A DNA stretch of 64,000 bases from Neoarius graeffei (Eukaryota; Chordata; Actinopteri; Siluriformes; Ariidae), in assembly GCF_027579695.1 (NCBI RefSeq), contig NC_083577.1:38057198-38121197 (forward strand), written 5' to 3'. Positions 29,500-40,130 of the stretch are shown in pieces (the first letter of the stretch is position 1; every line of letters begins with the position of its first letter). A program made the translations under genes and the position numbers. Under the pieces are notes generated by a model. It worked only from the letters and a program-made list of their open reading frames with translations, ran no database searches and had not been told where the DNA came from.

Positions 29500-30560
29500 G
29501 TTGCACTGAGTTAAATCATGCGCTTACTGCTCAATAATAGCCGTACAATGTAAACACAACAGAAGTGCTGCTGTCACCATTTCGACCGATTTGAGAAGTT
29601 GTATGGGAAGTGTCCTGTCTCCGAAAGTGTTCATATTCCTTCATTCTGCACTCTCTGTAAGGAAAGTGTTTGCATGTTTGATGTCACAATATGATGCTAC
29701 AAAAGTTTTATCATGTCTATAAAGATAAAAGTTTTATCTTTATAGATTCTGCCTTCACAAGGTAGAAAAAATGTATAAAGTTCTACAAGAGTGATTGCTG
29801 TCCTCCTAAATTAGATATATTCACTACTTTCTCACAGGTTACAAATTTGCAAAACATTTCTTTTTCTTGGTTCCACCCTGATTCGATTACTCACGCTGGA
29901 AAATGTAGAAGGTCTGAGCAGAAATGTGCATTTAATAAATGTTTGTGCAGCTGTCAAAAGGATGACAACTGTAAATTGTGCCTCGCTTTTACTGACCCTG
30001 TGAATGAATTGTGATGCTTGTCACATGGTAAAAGATGAAGCAACAGGAATGAGTGTAGAAAACAGAATTTTTCCACAATATGCAAAACATTAAGTGCACA
30101 TCATTAAAACTGTGTATATTTGAAACACATCCCAGATGTAGCTGGATTTTTTTTTCCTTTCAGCCCAAACAATAGGCAGTAGATTAAATAGCTGTACTGT
30201 AGTTGCCTAGGAACTTATATTTTATTGCTGAGGAATCAGTTGCTTCAGTTTTATTTGACTTCAGTTTTTAATATTTTTTAGTCATGGGAATTTTAACTTG
30301 GGTAGATTAGAAATACATCACAATAAAAAAAAGCATTGAAATGTTTTCAGATTGAGATTTAATTTAATCGCTTTTACACAAAGGCTGTAAGAAACATGTA
30401 ATGGAAATGTGAATGCTTTTGTATGCTGTGTGCTTTGATGGACAATGTATAGCATATGATTCATGTGATGTGCACTCAGAAAATAAAGTGCATTATTGTA
30501 CCTTTATGACTACAATGTCTTGTCATGGGGGCAGTACCCTCTAAGAAACTTATCTGTACC
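29500..30560. other. No gene recognised
   Basis: AT-rich. No long frame and no clear inverted or tandem repeat. AATAAA hexamers occur (for example 30481-30487) without a gene to assign them to. Confidence 0.5.
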
Positions 30561-30562
30561 CT

Positions 30563-30836
30563 TTTGTGGAGTTTGCATGTTCTCCCTGTGTCTGTGTGGG
30601 TTTCCTTCGGGTGCTCCGGTTTCCCCCACAGTCCAAAGACATGCAAGTTAGGTTAACTGGTGACTCTAAATTGACCGTGAGTGTGAATGGTTGTTTGTTT
30701 GTCTCTGTGTGTCAGCTCTGTGATAACCTGGTGACTTGTCCAGGGTGTACCCCGCCTCTCGCCCATAGTCAGCTGGGATAGACCCCAGCTTGCCTGCAAC
30801 CCTGTAGAACAGGATAAGTGGCTACAGATAATGTTT
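30563..30836 (+). mobile_element. 5'-truncated tRNA-derived SINE
   Basis: Begins inside the body at GGAGTTTGCATGTTCTCCC and runs to GATAAGTGGCTACAGATAAT. The tRNA-like head is missing. Confidence 0.8.
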
Positions 30837-31094
30837 CCATTGCATCACTCATATCATTAATTTGTTTTTAGTCCAGTTTTTATTATTTAGGAGATTGTAA
30901 CAGCAGTGTTGGATGATGAAGACAAAGATACGCGTGGATGTATGAAGCAGATCTGGAAGTATATTTTATAGTTTTGTAATTTTACATTCTTGCACCAACA
31001 GGAAGCAAAATGCAAAATGTTAAAGCATTGCTACTATGATGTACAGAATGAACACGCATTATAAGTGATTGAATTCAAATCATGACCTTATTGT

Positions 31095-31222
31095 TGAACT
31101 GTTGGAAGCTGGGTTCAGACTGAATGGCATAAAGACAAACCCCTGTCAGCCATTGGGCTTGAACCCAGGACCTTCTTGCTGTGAGGTGACAGTGCTAACC
31201 ACTTCACCACCGTGTTGCCCCA
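31095..31222 (-). repeat. SINE head, diverged
   Basis: The - strand carries ACACGGTGGTGAAGTGGTTA, CACAGCAAGAAGGTCCTGG and GGTTCAAGCCC, the tRNA-like head of the SINE, then loses similarity. Confidence 0.6.
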
Positions 31223-31764
31223 GATACATTTTGTGACAGACAATTATATCCAGGGGCAACTTTTAATTTGTCACTGTGTCATGAAATCAAGTTAGTGATT
31301 CATAAAATAAGTTAAAGGTGCAGTATGTAGTAGTGATTATCACTAATAGTGACATGTCCACTACCCACTACCCCAGGCTCAGCTTGCAGCACCCGGTAAG
31401 GGCCCCTGTCCAGGGTACGGACAATAGTGCGCCTCTGGCAGCAGGGAGGTGCTGTCTTGCAGAAGACACTCTTGCAGGACAATGGTTGAGTAAGGCATCT
31501 GGTGCTGGGATGAACTGAGTTTTACAAGTCAACAGAGCAACAGAACCGTCCAATTAGAGGACACTGCGGGGCATCTTTGGAGCTTCCCGATCATCGCAAT
31601 CATCATCGGAATACAATCTCTTAAGTCCAGAGAGGCACTTATTGGGGGCATGACAATAACTGGCCTGACTTATGTACAAGGCATGGAGGTGCAGAAGGCT
31701 ACCAAAAAAGCTCTTATATGGAGGACTTTGTGAAGGGTCAAAAAAATTGCAATAATAAAAGTCA

Positions 31765-31850
31765 CCTTACAGGTATTTAGCAGACACTCTTATCCAGAGC
31801 GACATACAACATTCCCAGAGCAACCTGAGGAGCAGTTGGGGGTTAAAGCG
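31765..31850. repeat. Dispersed fish repeat fragment
   Basis: TTTAGCAGACACTCTTATCC AGAGCGACATACAA is a widespread fish-genome repeat motif. Only the fragment is present. Confidence 0.5.
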
Positions 31851-31867
31851 CACAGCTAAAAGCACCC

Positions 31868-32103
31868 GAGAATGGCAAAAAACAAAACATTGGACTATTT
31901 TGAAGAGGCCTTCTCTGAACCCTGATCTGCATCCTATTGAACATCTCTGGAAAGAGCTGAAACATGCAGTGTGGAGAAGGCACCCTTCAAACCTGAAACA
32001 GCTGGAGCAGTTTACTCAGGAAGAGTGGGCCAGACTACCTGTTGGCAGATGCCAAAGTCTAATTGACTGCTATATACACAATTTATATAAGAAAAACCAT
32101 TAA
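31868..32103 (+). pseudogene. Tc1-like transposase C-terminal fragment
   Basis: It reads ILKRPSLNPDLHPIEHLWKE then LKHAVWRRHPSNLKQLEQFT, with the catalytic Glu context NPDLHPIEHLW, and stops at 32101-32103. The two catalytic Asp regions are not upstream. A different Tc1 subfamily from the neighbours. Confidence 0.75.
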
Positions 32104-32509
32104 TACTAACACATTAACACAAACTAAATTCAATATAAACCAATGGGGGATGGATGGATTGGGAATGGAAGGAAATGGGAAACTGGGAAATGGGGGATAG
32201 ATTGGATTTGAGATGGATGTAAATGAGAAATTGGGACTAGGCAGTGGGAGCTGGGAAATGGGAAGTGGGAGCTGGGAAATGTGAACTGGGAAACTTAAAT
32301 TGCATTTTGGAAAATATCTTTCTGGAACTTTCATCAAACTTTCTGGAAATCTGATGAAGTGCAAGTACAAAACTGCAAACTTATAATAATTTTTTGGATT
32401 AACATTCTAAGGTTGAAAAACAAAGCTTGCAGTTGTCATGAAAGCAGAGGAAGTTTGTACAAGATTTGCAAACACTTTGCAAACAAAAAAATGTGCAAAA
32501 ACTGACTTC
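32104..32509. other. Purine-rich spacer
   Basis: GGATGGATTGGGAATGGAAG and GTGGGAGCTGGGAAATG units at 32145-32290 are simple-sequence-like. No gene. Confidence 0.5.
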
Positions 32510-33063
32510 CCAGCTCCAAGTTCCCACTTCCGAGTTCCCAGTTCCGACTTTCGAGTTCCCACTTCCGAGTTCCCAGTTCCGACTTCCGAGTTCCCACTTC
32601 CGAGTTCCGACTTCCCAGTTCCCACTTCTGAGTTCCGACTTCCCAGTTCCCACTTCCGAATTCCGACTTCCGAGTTCCCAGTTCTGACTTCCCAGTTCCT
32701 ACTTCCGAGTTCCGACTTCCGAGTCCTGATTTCCCAGTTCCCACTTCTGAGTTCCCACTTCCGAGTTCCGACTTCCCAGTTCCCACTTCCGAGTTCACAC
32801 TTCCGACTTCCCACTTCCGAGTTCCGACTTCCCAGTTCCCACTTCCGAGTTCCGACTTCCCAGTTCCCACTTCCGAGTTCCGACTTCCCAGTTCCCACTC
32901 CCGAGTTATGACTTCCCAGTTCCCACTTCCGAGTTCCCACTTCCGAGTTCCGACTTTCGAGTTCCCAGTTCCCACTTCTGAGTTCCCACTTCCCAGTTCC
33001 CACTTCCCAGTTCCGACTTCCCAGTTCCGAACTCCCACTTCTGAGTTCCGGCTTCCCAGTTCC
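32510..33063. repeat. 14-bp minisatellite, about 39 units
   Basis: Units alternate AGTTCCCACTTCCG and AGTTCCGACTTCCC. Because 14 is not a multiple of three and the unit has no stop on the - strand, three overlapping frames stay open across it (up to 234 codons of a [14 protein letters not shown] type). It directly adjoins the 3' side of a Tc1 transposase fragment. Confidence 0.92.
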
Positions 33064-33644
33064 CATCCATGATGCCATCAATGAAATGCAGCTCTCCGAC
33101 ACCAGCAGCACTCATGCAGCCCCACACTGCCACCACCATGTTTCACCATGCATTTTTCTTTGTATTCCTCACCTTTGCGACGCCATACAGTTTTGAAGCC
33201 ATCAGTTCCAAAAACATTTATCTTGGTCTCATCACTCCAGAATATAGAGTCCCAGTAGTCTTCATCTTTGTCAGCATGGGCCCTGGCAAACTCTAGGCGG
33301 CCTTTTTTTTGCCTGGGCTTTAAGAGAGGCTTCTTTCGTGGACGACACCCATGCATGCCATTCCTCTGCAGTGTACGCCGTATTGTGTCACAGGAAATAG
33401 TCACCCCAGTTTGGCTTTCTACTTCTTTAGATAACTGCAGTGAACTTGCATGCTGATTTTCTTCAACCCTTCTCATCAGAAGACGCTCCTGTCGAGGTGT
33501 TAACTTCCGTGGATGACTTGGACGTCTCTGTGAGATGGTTGCAGTTCCATCTTTCTTAAATTTTTGTACCACTTTTGCTACAGTATTCTGACTGATAAGT
33601 AAAGCTTTGCTGATCTTCTTGTAGCCTTCACCTTTGTGGTGCAA
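33064..33644 (-). pseudogene. Tc1-like transposase N-terminal half, truncated by the minisatellite
   Basis: It reads MHHKGEGYKKISKALLISQN, HTH region QFSKKDG-type linker, SCDTIRRTLQRNGMHGCRPR, RKKPLLKPRQKKGRLEFARA, then IFWSDETKINVFG with the first catalytic Asp, and KHGGGSV. A small deletion then shifts the frame; the next frame gives [20 protein letters not shown] and runs into the minisatellite near 33063. The second Asp and Glu are missing. Confidence 0.85.
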
Positions 33645-33654
33645 AGAAATGTAT

Positions 33655-33840
33655 TTTCTTTGGGGAATTCTGAAGAGACAAGTTGAGCATCACTCTCCAT
33701 CCAGCATCCAGTCACTAAAAGAGGTCATTGTTGAAGAATGGAAAAAGATTGATGTTGCAAAATGTTGCCAACTTGTTCATTCCATGCCTAGAAGACTTGG
33801 TGCTGTCATTAAAAATCATGGAGGCCATACAAAGTACTAG
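33655..33840 (+). pseudogene. Tc1-like transposase C-terminal part, opposite orientation to its N-terminal half
   Basis: It reads LWGILKRQVEHHSPSSIQSL then KEVIVEEWKKIDVAKCCQLV and HSMPRRLGAVIKNHGGHTKY and a stop. This is the C-terminus after the catalytic Glu. It appears to belong to the same subfamily as 33064-33644 but points the other way. A Tc1-type terminus (GGGGGTGTACTCATTTATGC) follows at about 34028-34068. Confidence 0.75.
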
Positions 33841-34069
33841 TTTTTGTTGTGGGGTGTACTCATTTTTGCACCACCCTAATTTGAGTAAAACTGAAAAAAA
33901 AATGTGTAATCTAAGTTTATATTATTAACCTCACTTTCATGTTATAAGTTAAACAGATGTTATATTAAACTTTGTCTTGTCAACATTTTGGAAATTGTGT
34001 TCATTGTTTAAAATGTTCCTTTTCAAAGGGGGTGTACTCATTTATGCTGAGCACTGTAGGACACTTTTT

Positions 34070-34440
34070 CCATGGAATAAAAACGTATTCTATTCCCTTC
34101 TAGTAGGTTTACTGATAGCAATATTGTGATCATATCTCTTATCCTCCGTGTATTATGCCATTGTACCCAACAGAGAATGAGCATGCAATATTGTTACAAT
34201 ATTGCACGTTGTCAAGAAAACACATCATACGTCGGCGACATAAAACTTCTATGTTAGCAAGCACCTGTGACAATTTCTAAACAAACATGGCTGCCAGGTT
34301 TGCTTTGTTAAAAACAGAAGATTTTGAGAGAATTTTGGCTGCCAGGTCGCTCTGTTTTGTGTAGTTGTCAATGTTGATTTTAAAAGTAATTAAGTAAATT
34401 ACACAGGGAAGATGATAATAACAATAATCAGCTTGACTCT
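34070..34440. other. No gene recognised
   Basis: AT-rich. ATATTGTGATCATATCTCTT and ATTGTTACAATATTGCACG suggest palindromic patches only. Confidence 0.4.
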
Positions 34441-34449
34441 GCTAGCACT

Positions 34450-34620
34450 GGCCTTCGCTAACACTACACCAGTTGGAAAGTAACTGGACTGCCGCGCTAA
34501 CAGCACTGAGTCGCGGGTAAACTAACGTTGGCCTTTGCTAACACTACACCAGCTGGAAGGTAACTAAACTGCCGTGCTAACAGCACCGACTCGTGGGTAA
34601 GCTAGCGTTGGCCTTCGAGA
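34450..34620. repeat. 80-bp tandem repeat, two copies plus a start
   Basis: GGCCTTCGCTAACACTACAC begins at 34450, again at 34530 (GGCCTTTGC) and a third time at 34610 (GGCCTTCGAGA, then lost). About ten differences separate the two full copies. Confidence 0.85.
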
Positions 34621-35622
34621 ATACTGATATGAAGAGAGTGTGTATGTACAATAATAATAATAATGGCTTTTTTTCCCCGAGGCAAATGAAAACTGTCCTA
34701 AACATAATGAACACCGTAAAATACACTGATGAGCCAAAAAAAGTCACACACGAAAGGTGGTCCAACAACATATTAGCTTTGATTTCACCCTATGTTCACC
34801 ATGGTATTGTTTTGACAACCTTATGCATTACAACGTTTATTTCTGTCCAGAGTTGCATTAATTTTTTTCCCCCAAGATCTTGTATTGATGACAGGAGAGT
34901 CAAAGCACTTCATAAAGTCTTCTCCAGCACATCCCAAAGACTTTCAATGTCTCAAGGACTCTCTGGTGGCCAATTCATGTGTTAAAATAATTCCTCACGC
35001 TCCCTGAACCACTCTTTCACAATTTGACCCTGAGGAATTCTGGCATTGTTGTCATGGAATATGCCCATGCCATCAGGGAAGAAAAATCCATCACTTTGAT
35101 AACCTGGTCATTCAGTTAATCAGCTGACTTCATTTTATTGCCACATAACATTGCTGAACCTTGATCTGAGCAACTGAAGCAACCACAGATCATAACACTG
35201 CTTCCTGAGGCTTGTACAGTGGCCACTATACATGATGGGTTCATTGCTTCATGTGTTTCCCTTCTTACCCTGACACGCCCATCACTCAGGAATAGGGTCA
35301 ATCTGGACTCATCAGACCACATGACCTTTTCCCATTGCTCCAGAGTCTAATTTTTATGCTCCCTAGCAAATTAAAGCCTTTTCTTCTGATTAGCCTCAAT
35401 AACAAGTGGTTTTCTTATGGCCACACAGCTGTTTAGTCCCAATCCTGTGAGTTTTCATTGCAGTGTGTGAGTGAAAATGCTCTTACTTTCACTATTAAAC
35501 ATAGCTGTGAGTTCTACTTTTTTTTTTAATGATTCTAGTCAGTCAAGATTTTTTCCAACCACATTTCTTCTGCAAAGTTGACAGTTCATCACTATCCTTC
35601 CAGGTTTTAATAATACAACCCT

Positions 35623-37213
35623 GATTCAAAAAAAGTTGGGATAAAGTACAAATTGTAAATAAAAACGGAATGCAATAATTTACAAATCTCAAAAACTGAT
35701 ATTGTATTCACAATAGAACATAGACAACATATCAAATGTCGAAAGTGAGACATTTTGAAATTTCATGCCAAATATTGGCTCATTTGAAATTTCATGACAG
35801 CAACACATCTCAAAAAAGTTGGGACAGGGGCAATAAGAGGCTGGAAAAGTTAAAGGTACAAAAAAGGAACAGCTGGAGGACCGAATTGCAACTCATTAGG
35901 TCAATTGGCAATAAGTCATTAACATGACTGGGTATAAAAAGAGCATCTTGGACTGGCAGCGGCTCTTAGAAGTAAAGATCACCAGATCAGAGGATCACCA
36001 ATCCCCCTAATTCTGCGCTGACAAATAGTGGAGCAATATCAGAAAGGAGTTCGACAGTGTAAAATTGCAAAGAGTTTGAACATATCATCTACAGTACATA
36101 ATATCATCAAAAGATTCAGAGAATCTGGAAGAATCTCTGTGTGTAAGGGTCAAGGCCGGAAAACCATACTGGGTGCCCGTGATCTTCGGGCCCTTAGACG
36201 GCACTGCATCACATACAGGCATGCTTCTGTATTGGAAATCACAAAATGGGCTCATGAATATTTCCGGAGAACATTATCTGTGAACACAATTCACCGTGCC
36301 ATCCGCCGTTGCCAGCTAAAACTCTATAGTTCAAAGAAGAAGCCGTATCTAAACATGATCCAGAAGCGCAGACGTCTTCTCTGGGCCAAGGCTCATTTAA
36401 AATGGACTGTGGCAAAGTGGAAAACTGTTCTGTGGTCAGACGAATCAAAATTTGAAGTTCTTTATGGAAATCAGGGATGCCGTGTCATTCGGACTAAAGA
36501 GGAGAAGGATGACCCAAGTTGTTATCAGCGCTCAGTTCAGAAGCCTGCATCTCTGATGGTATGGGGTTGCATTAGTGCGTGTGACATGGGCAGCTTACAC
36601 ATCTGGAAAGACACCATCAATGCTGAAAGGTATATCCAGGTTCTAGAGCAACATATGCTCCCATCCAGACAACGTCTCTTTCAGAGAAGACCTTGCATTT
36701 TCCAACATGACAATGCCAAACCACATACTGCATCAATTACAGCATCATGGCTGCGTAGAAGAAGGGTCCGGGTACTGAACTGGCCAGCCTGCAGTCCAGA
36801 TCTTTCACCCATAGAAAACATTTGCCGCATCATAAAACAGAAGATACGACAAAAAAGACCTAAGACAGTTGAGCAACTAGAATCCTACATTAGACAAGAA
36901 TGGGTTAACATTCCTATCCCTCAACTTGAGCAACTTGTCTCCTCAGTCCCCAGACCTTTACAGACTGTTGTAAAGAGAAAAGGGGATGTCTCACAGTGGT
37001 AAACATGGCCTTGTCCCAACTTTTTTGAGATGGTGTTGTTGTCATGAAATTTAAAATCACCTAATTTTTCTCTTTAAGTGATACATTTTCTCAGTTTAAA
37101 CATTTGATATGTCATCTATGTTCTATTCTGAATAAAATATGGAATTTTGAAACTTCCACATCATTGCATTCCGTTTTTATTTACAATTTGTACTTTGTCC
37201 CAACTTTTTTGGG
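35623..37213 (+). mobile_element. Tc1 element, copy 1 of a two-copy subfamily
   Basis: CAACCCTGATTCAAAAAAAG starts the element. The right repeat CATTGCATTCCGTTTTTATT TACAATTTGTACTTTGTCCC AACTTTTTTGG is inverted to the left end but breaks off before the outermost bases. A second copy is at 59107-60707. Confidence 0.85.
36028..37002 (+). pseudogene. Tc1 transposase, nearly full length, start lost
   Basis: 324 codons open. HTH part [13 protein letters not shown], catalytic motifs [20 protein letters not shown] and PDLSPIENI (D, D, E all present), C-terminus [11 protein letters not shown]. Compared with 59326-60402, the start region differs (the ATG of MGRGSP is replaced), an Arg codon has become TGA at 36019-36021, and one Ser of SSST is deleted. 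The track of the D-D-E core is intact; the N-terminal start is not. Confidence 0.9.
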
Positions 37214-37777
37214 CAGGTCTTAACCCAATTTCAGCAATCTGCTTAATTGTTTTCTGTGTTTGATGTGGGCCAATAATTTGACCCTTCTGAAACACAGCAA
37301 CATCGTTTCCACGAGCACAGGATACAGGTTCTGACATAGTTGTTTAAGAAATGAGATGCTCTTCACTGCATCAGTTAGGGTTAAAAGATTGCTACCAGCT
37401 GAAATACATCAATCGCTGCAGTAATTTATCCAATCAAAGGCTCTTGAGTATTTGCTAATTTAAATCCAAATTGTGACCTTTTTTTTGGCCAGGAAGTGTA
37501 CAAAAATACTTAATTTTTAAAATTACATTTCTAATTGACCCAGCCCTTGTCAGTACATCACTTAAAGGTTCACATTGTATGATTTCTTCCCCCCGTTCAG
37601 ATGACATGACAGAGGTTGGGTAAAAACAGGTTAGGTAAAAATACCCATCTACTGGGGTTACACAAGACAGTGCCTACTTAGCACCGGTCCAAAGCCTGGA
37701 TAGATTGGGGAGGGTTGCGTCAGGAAGAGCATCCAGTGTTGTGTGGTTTTTTTGTTTGGAGCCCATGCCAAATCAAA

Positions 37778-39274
37778 TATCCATCCATCTATCATCCGTA
37801 ACTGCTTATCCTGTGCAGGGTCATGGGCAAGCTGGAGCCTATCCCAGTTGACTATGGGCAAGAGGCAAGATACAGGGATGACACATAGAGACAAACAACA
37901 ATTCACACTTGCATTCACACCTACAGTCAATTTAGAGTCACCAATTAGCCTAACCTGCATGTCTTTGGACTGTGGGGGAAACCGGAGCACCCGGAGGAAA
38001 CCCACGCAGATACGGGGAGAACATGCAAACTCCACACAGAAAAGCCCCTGGGCTCAAACCAGAGGTGGACAGAGGACTGTACTTAAGTACACTTTTTGAG
38101 TATCTGTACTTTACTTGAGTATTATTTTTTTGGAAACTTATGACTGTAACTTCACTACATTTGAGAGGCAAATATTGTACTTTTCGCTCCACTACATTTC
38201 TGTCAAGGTCCTCGTTACTATGAAGCAGCTTTGAAAGTGGATGTTTTTTCTTTTCTAAAACACGATTGTTTTTTTCTCCAGGTGACAGACAGCTTATCAG
38301 TAATCACTGGGGTCACGTTACGTCCATAGACTATAAACTCAAGTTCAATGATTTCTCAGCAGCATTATTTGAACACAATTAGTTGATGGCATAACGGAAG
38401 GAGGCGGTTCTTCTGGGGAATGCACGCACTCATGGCTATACCTAGAACCCATGTTTCAGTTTTTCTGAAAGGATTAAAGATTCATTTAATTTTAAATGTT
38501 TGCTTTGTTTGCCTAAAACAAACCACATCACGGCCTACTAAAACTCTTCATTGCAAGAGAAAGCTTGCAATGAAGTTGTCTGTGCGTTTCGAGCTACCGA
38601 TAATGTTGCAATAGTTATGCAGTCTGGTTAGTCAAATGACTTTCTATGGATTTGCCCGCCAAGTTGCCATGGTCTTGTCCACAGCTAACGTTAATACATA
38701 GCTAGTTAACTTGGACACTGTTAGTTAGGATGTAACAACAGAGTTACACTAACATGAATAACATTAACTTACCTGAAGTCCTTTCAGAAATATGTTTTAG
38801 CATAATCTTGCCAAATAAACAGAATGTAGAAATCTTTATTTTCTAGTAGCGTGAGCTACCCAATATGATTTCAAGTTTGAAAAGAGTTTGCTAGCATGTC
38901 AGGTGGAGCTTCACTGACTAGCTAGCTTAACGTTAAATCACCATGATGGCACAGCATGCGTTCATTTTGTAAATTCACATTTGTTTTTGGTAATGGCGTG
39001 CGGTTTTGTAAGCATTGTGGCAATAATACAATATTGTGTTGACAGAAAATGTACTTTTAATACTCAAGTATTTTTAAAAGCAAGTACTTCCGTACTTTAA
39101 CTTAAGTAAAAATTTGACTGGACAACTTTCACTTGTATCAGAGTAACATTTGACCAGTGGGATCTGTACTTTGACTTAAGTAATGAAGTTGGGTACTTTG
39201 TCCACCTCTGGCTCAAACCCAGAACCTTCTTCCTGTGAGGCGACAGTGCTAACCACTACACCACCGTGCCGCCC
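37778..39274 (-). mobile_element. tRNA-derived SINE split by a hAT MITE
   Basis: SINE body at 37778-38059 and head at 39211-39274, flanked by CAAATCAAA (37769-37777, 39275-39283). The 1.15-kb interruption is a separate hAT element with its own 8-bp duplication inside the SINE. Confidence 0.88.
38060..39210. mobile_element. hAT-type MITE inside a SINE, 8-bp TSD GCTCAAAC
   Basis: CAGAGGTGGACAGAGGACTG at 38060 and TACTTTGTCCACCTCTG ending 39210, flanked by GCTCAAAC (38052-38059, 39211-39218). Inverted relative of 27223-28433. It contains no transposase. Confidence 0.92.
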
Positions 39275-39471
39275 CAAATCAAACATGCAGATCATAAACT
39301 GCAAATGATCCACTGTGGCAACTCCTACAAATGGTGGGAAATTAAAGACTTTATATTAAACTTTAAAAAGGGAAGTGCAAGCTTTATCATTTTGATATTA
39401 GTGATGCATTGTTTTTCCCCCTTCAGTTGAAGTTTTGGGGTATTTCATTTTTTTTCTTATGTTTATCAACA

Positions 39472-39845
39472 GGGGCGGCACGGTGGTGTAGTGGTTAGCG
39501 CTGTCGCCTCACAGCAAGAAGGTCCTGGGTTCGAGCCCTGGGGCCGGCGAGGGCCTTTCTGTGCGGAGTTTGCATGTTCTCCCCATGTCCGCGTGGGTTT
39601 CCTCCGGGTGCTCCGGTTTCCCCCACAGTCCAAAGACATGCAGGTTAGATTAACTGGTGACTCTAAATTGACCGTAGGTGTGAATGTGAGTGTGAATGGT
39701 TGTCTGTGTCTATGTGTCAGCCCTGTGATGACCTGGCAACTTGTCCAGGGTGTACCCCACCTTTCGCCCGTAGTCAGTTGGGATAGGCTCCAGCTTGCCT
39801 GCGACCCTGTAGAAGGATAAAGCGGCTAGAGATAATGAGATGAGA
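39472..39845 (+). mobile_element. tRNA-derived SINE, full length
   Basis: GGGGCGGCACGGTGGTGTAG, box B GGTTCGAGCC, tail GATAATGAGATGAGA. Flanked by TGTTTATCAACA (39460-39471, 39846-39857). Confidence 0.92.
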
Positions 39846-39857
39846 TGTTTATCAACA

Positions 39858-40083
39858 TGAAAGAAAATATCTGAAGGATGACAACAGGCAAAAGTGGTCT
39901 CTCACCAAACTGGAGAAAAGAAACAAAATAACTAGACCTTCAAATTAATGTTAGCATTCTACAATCTCGCACCAAGCAATTTTAATCAATTCTAATTAAC
40001 CTGTTATGGTGAAAGTTTAAAAAGAAAAAAAAAAAAGCCAATGTCCATTTAACATATATGAAATAACATATATGAAATTCAAA

Positions 40084-40130
<47 letters not shown>

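Larger units (their letters stand above)
34724..37498 (-). mobile_element. Old Tc1/mariner element, interrupted by a younger Tc1
   Basis: CACTGATGAGCCAAAAAAAG after TA at 34722-34723, and the inverted GACCTTTTTTTTGGCCAGGA AGTG before TA at 37499-37500. The - strand coding relic at 35322-35116 reads MWSDESRLTLFLSDGRVRVR (first Asp) and SGSSVMICGCFS, with frameshifts after. The N-terminal relic is at about 37480-37220. A separate Tc1 copy occupies 35623-37213. Confidence 0.75.

Noticed and set aside
32407..33111. 234-, 200- and 84-codon overlapping open frames of a [14 protein letters not shown] type
   Set aside because: They exist only because the 14-bp minisatellite has no stops on that strand. 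Three frames open at once argues against coding.
39480..39545. tRNA genes in the GTGGTGTAGTGGTTAGC...GGTTCGAGCC segments
   Set aside because: These are SINE heads: A and B boxes are present but no cloverleaf is evident, and each continues into the same 300-bp body with flanking duplications.
39491..39820. Repeated open frames such as [20 protein letters not shown] and [18 protein letters not shown]
   Set aside because: The same frames recur in every SINE copy on either strand, so they come from the SINE, not from genes.
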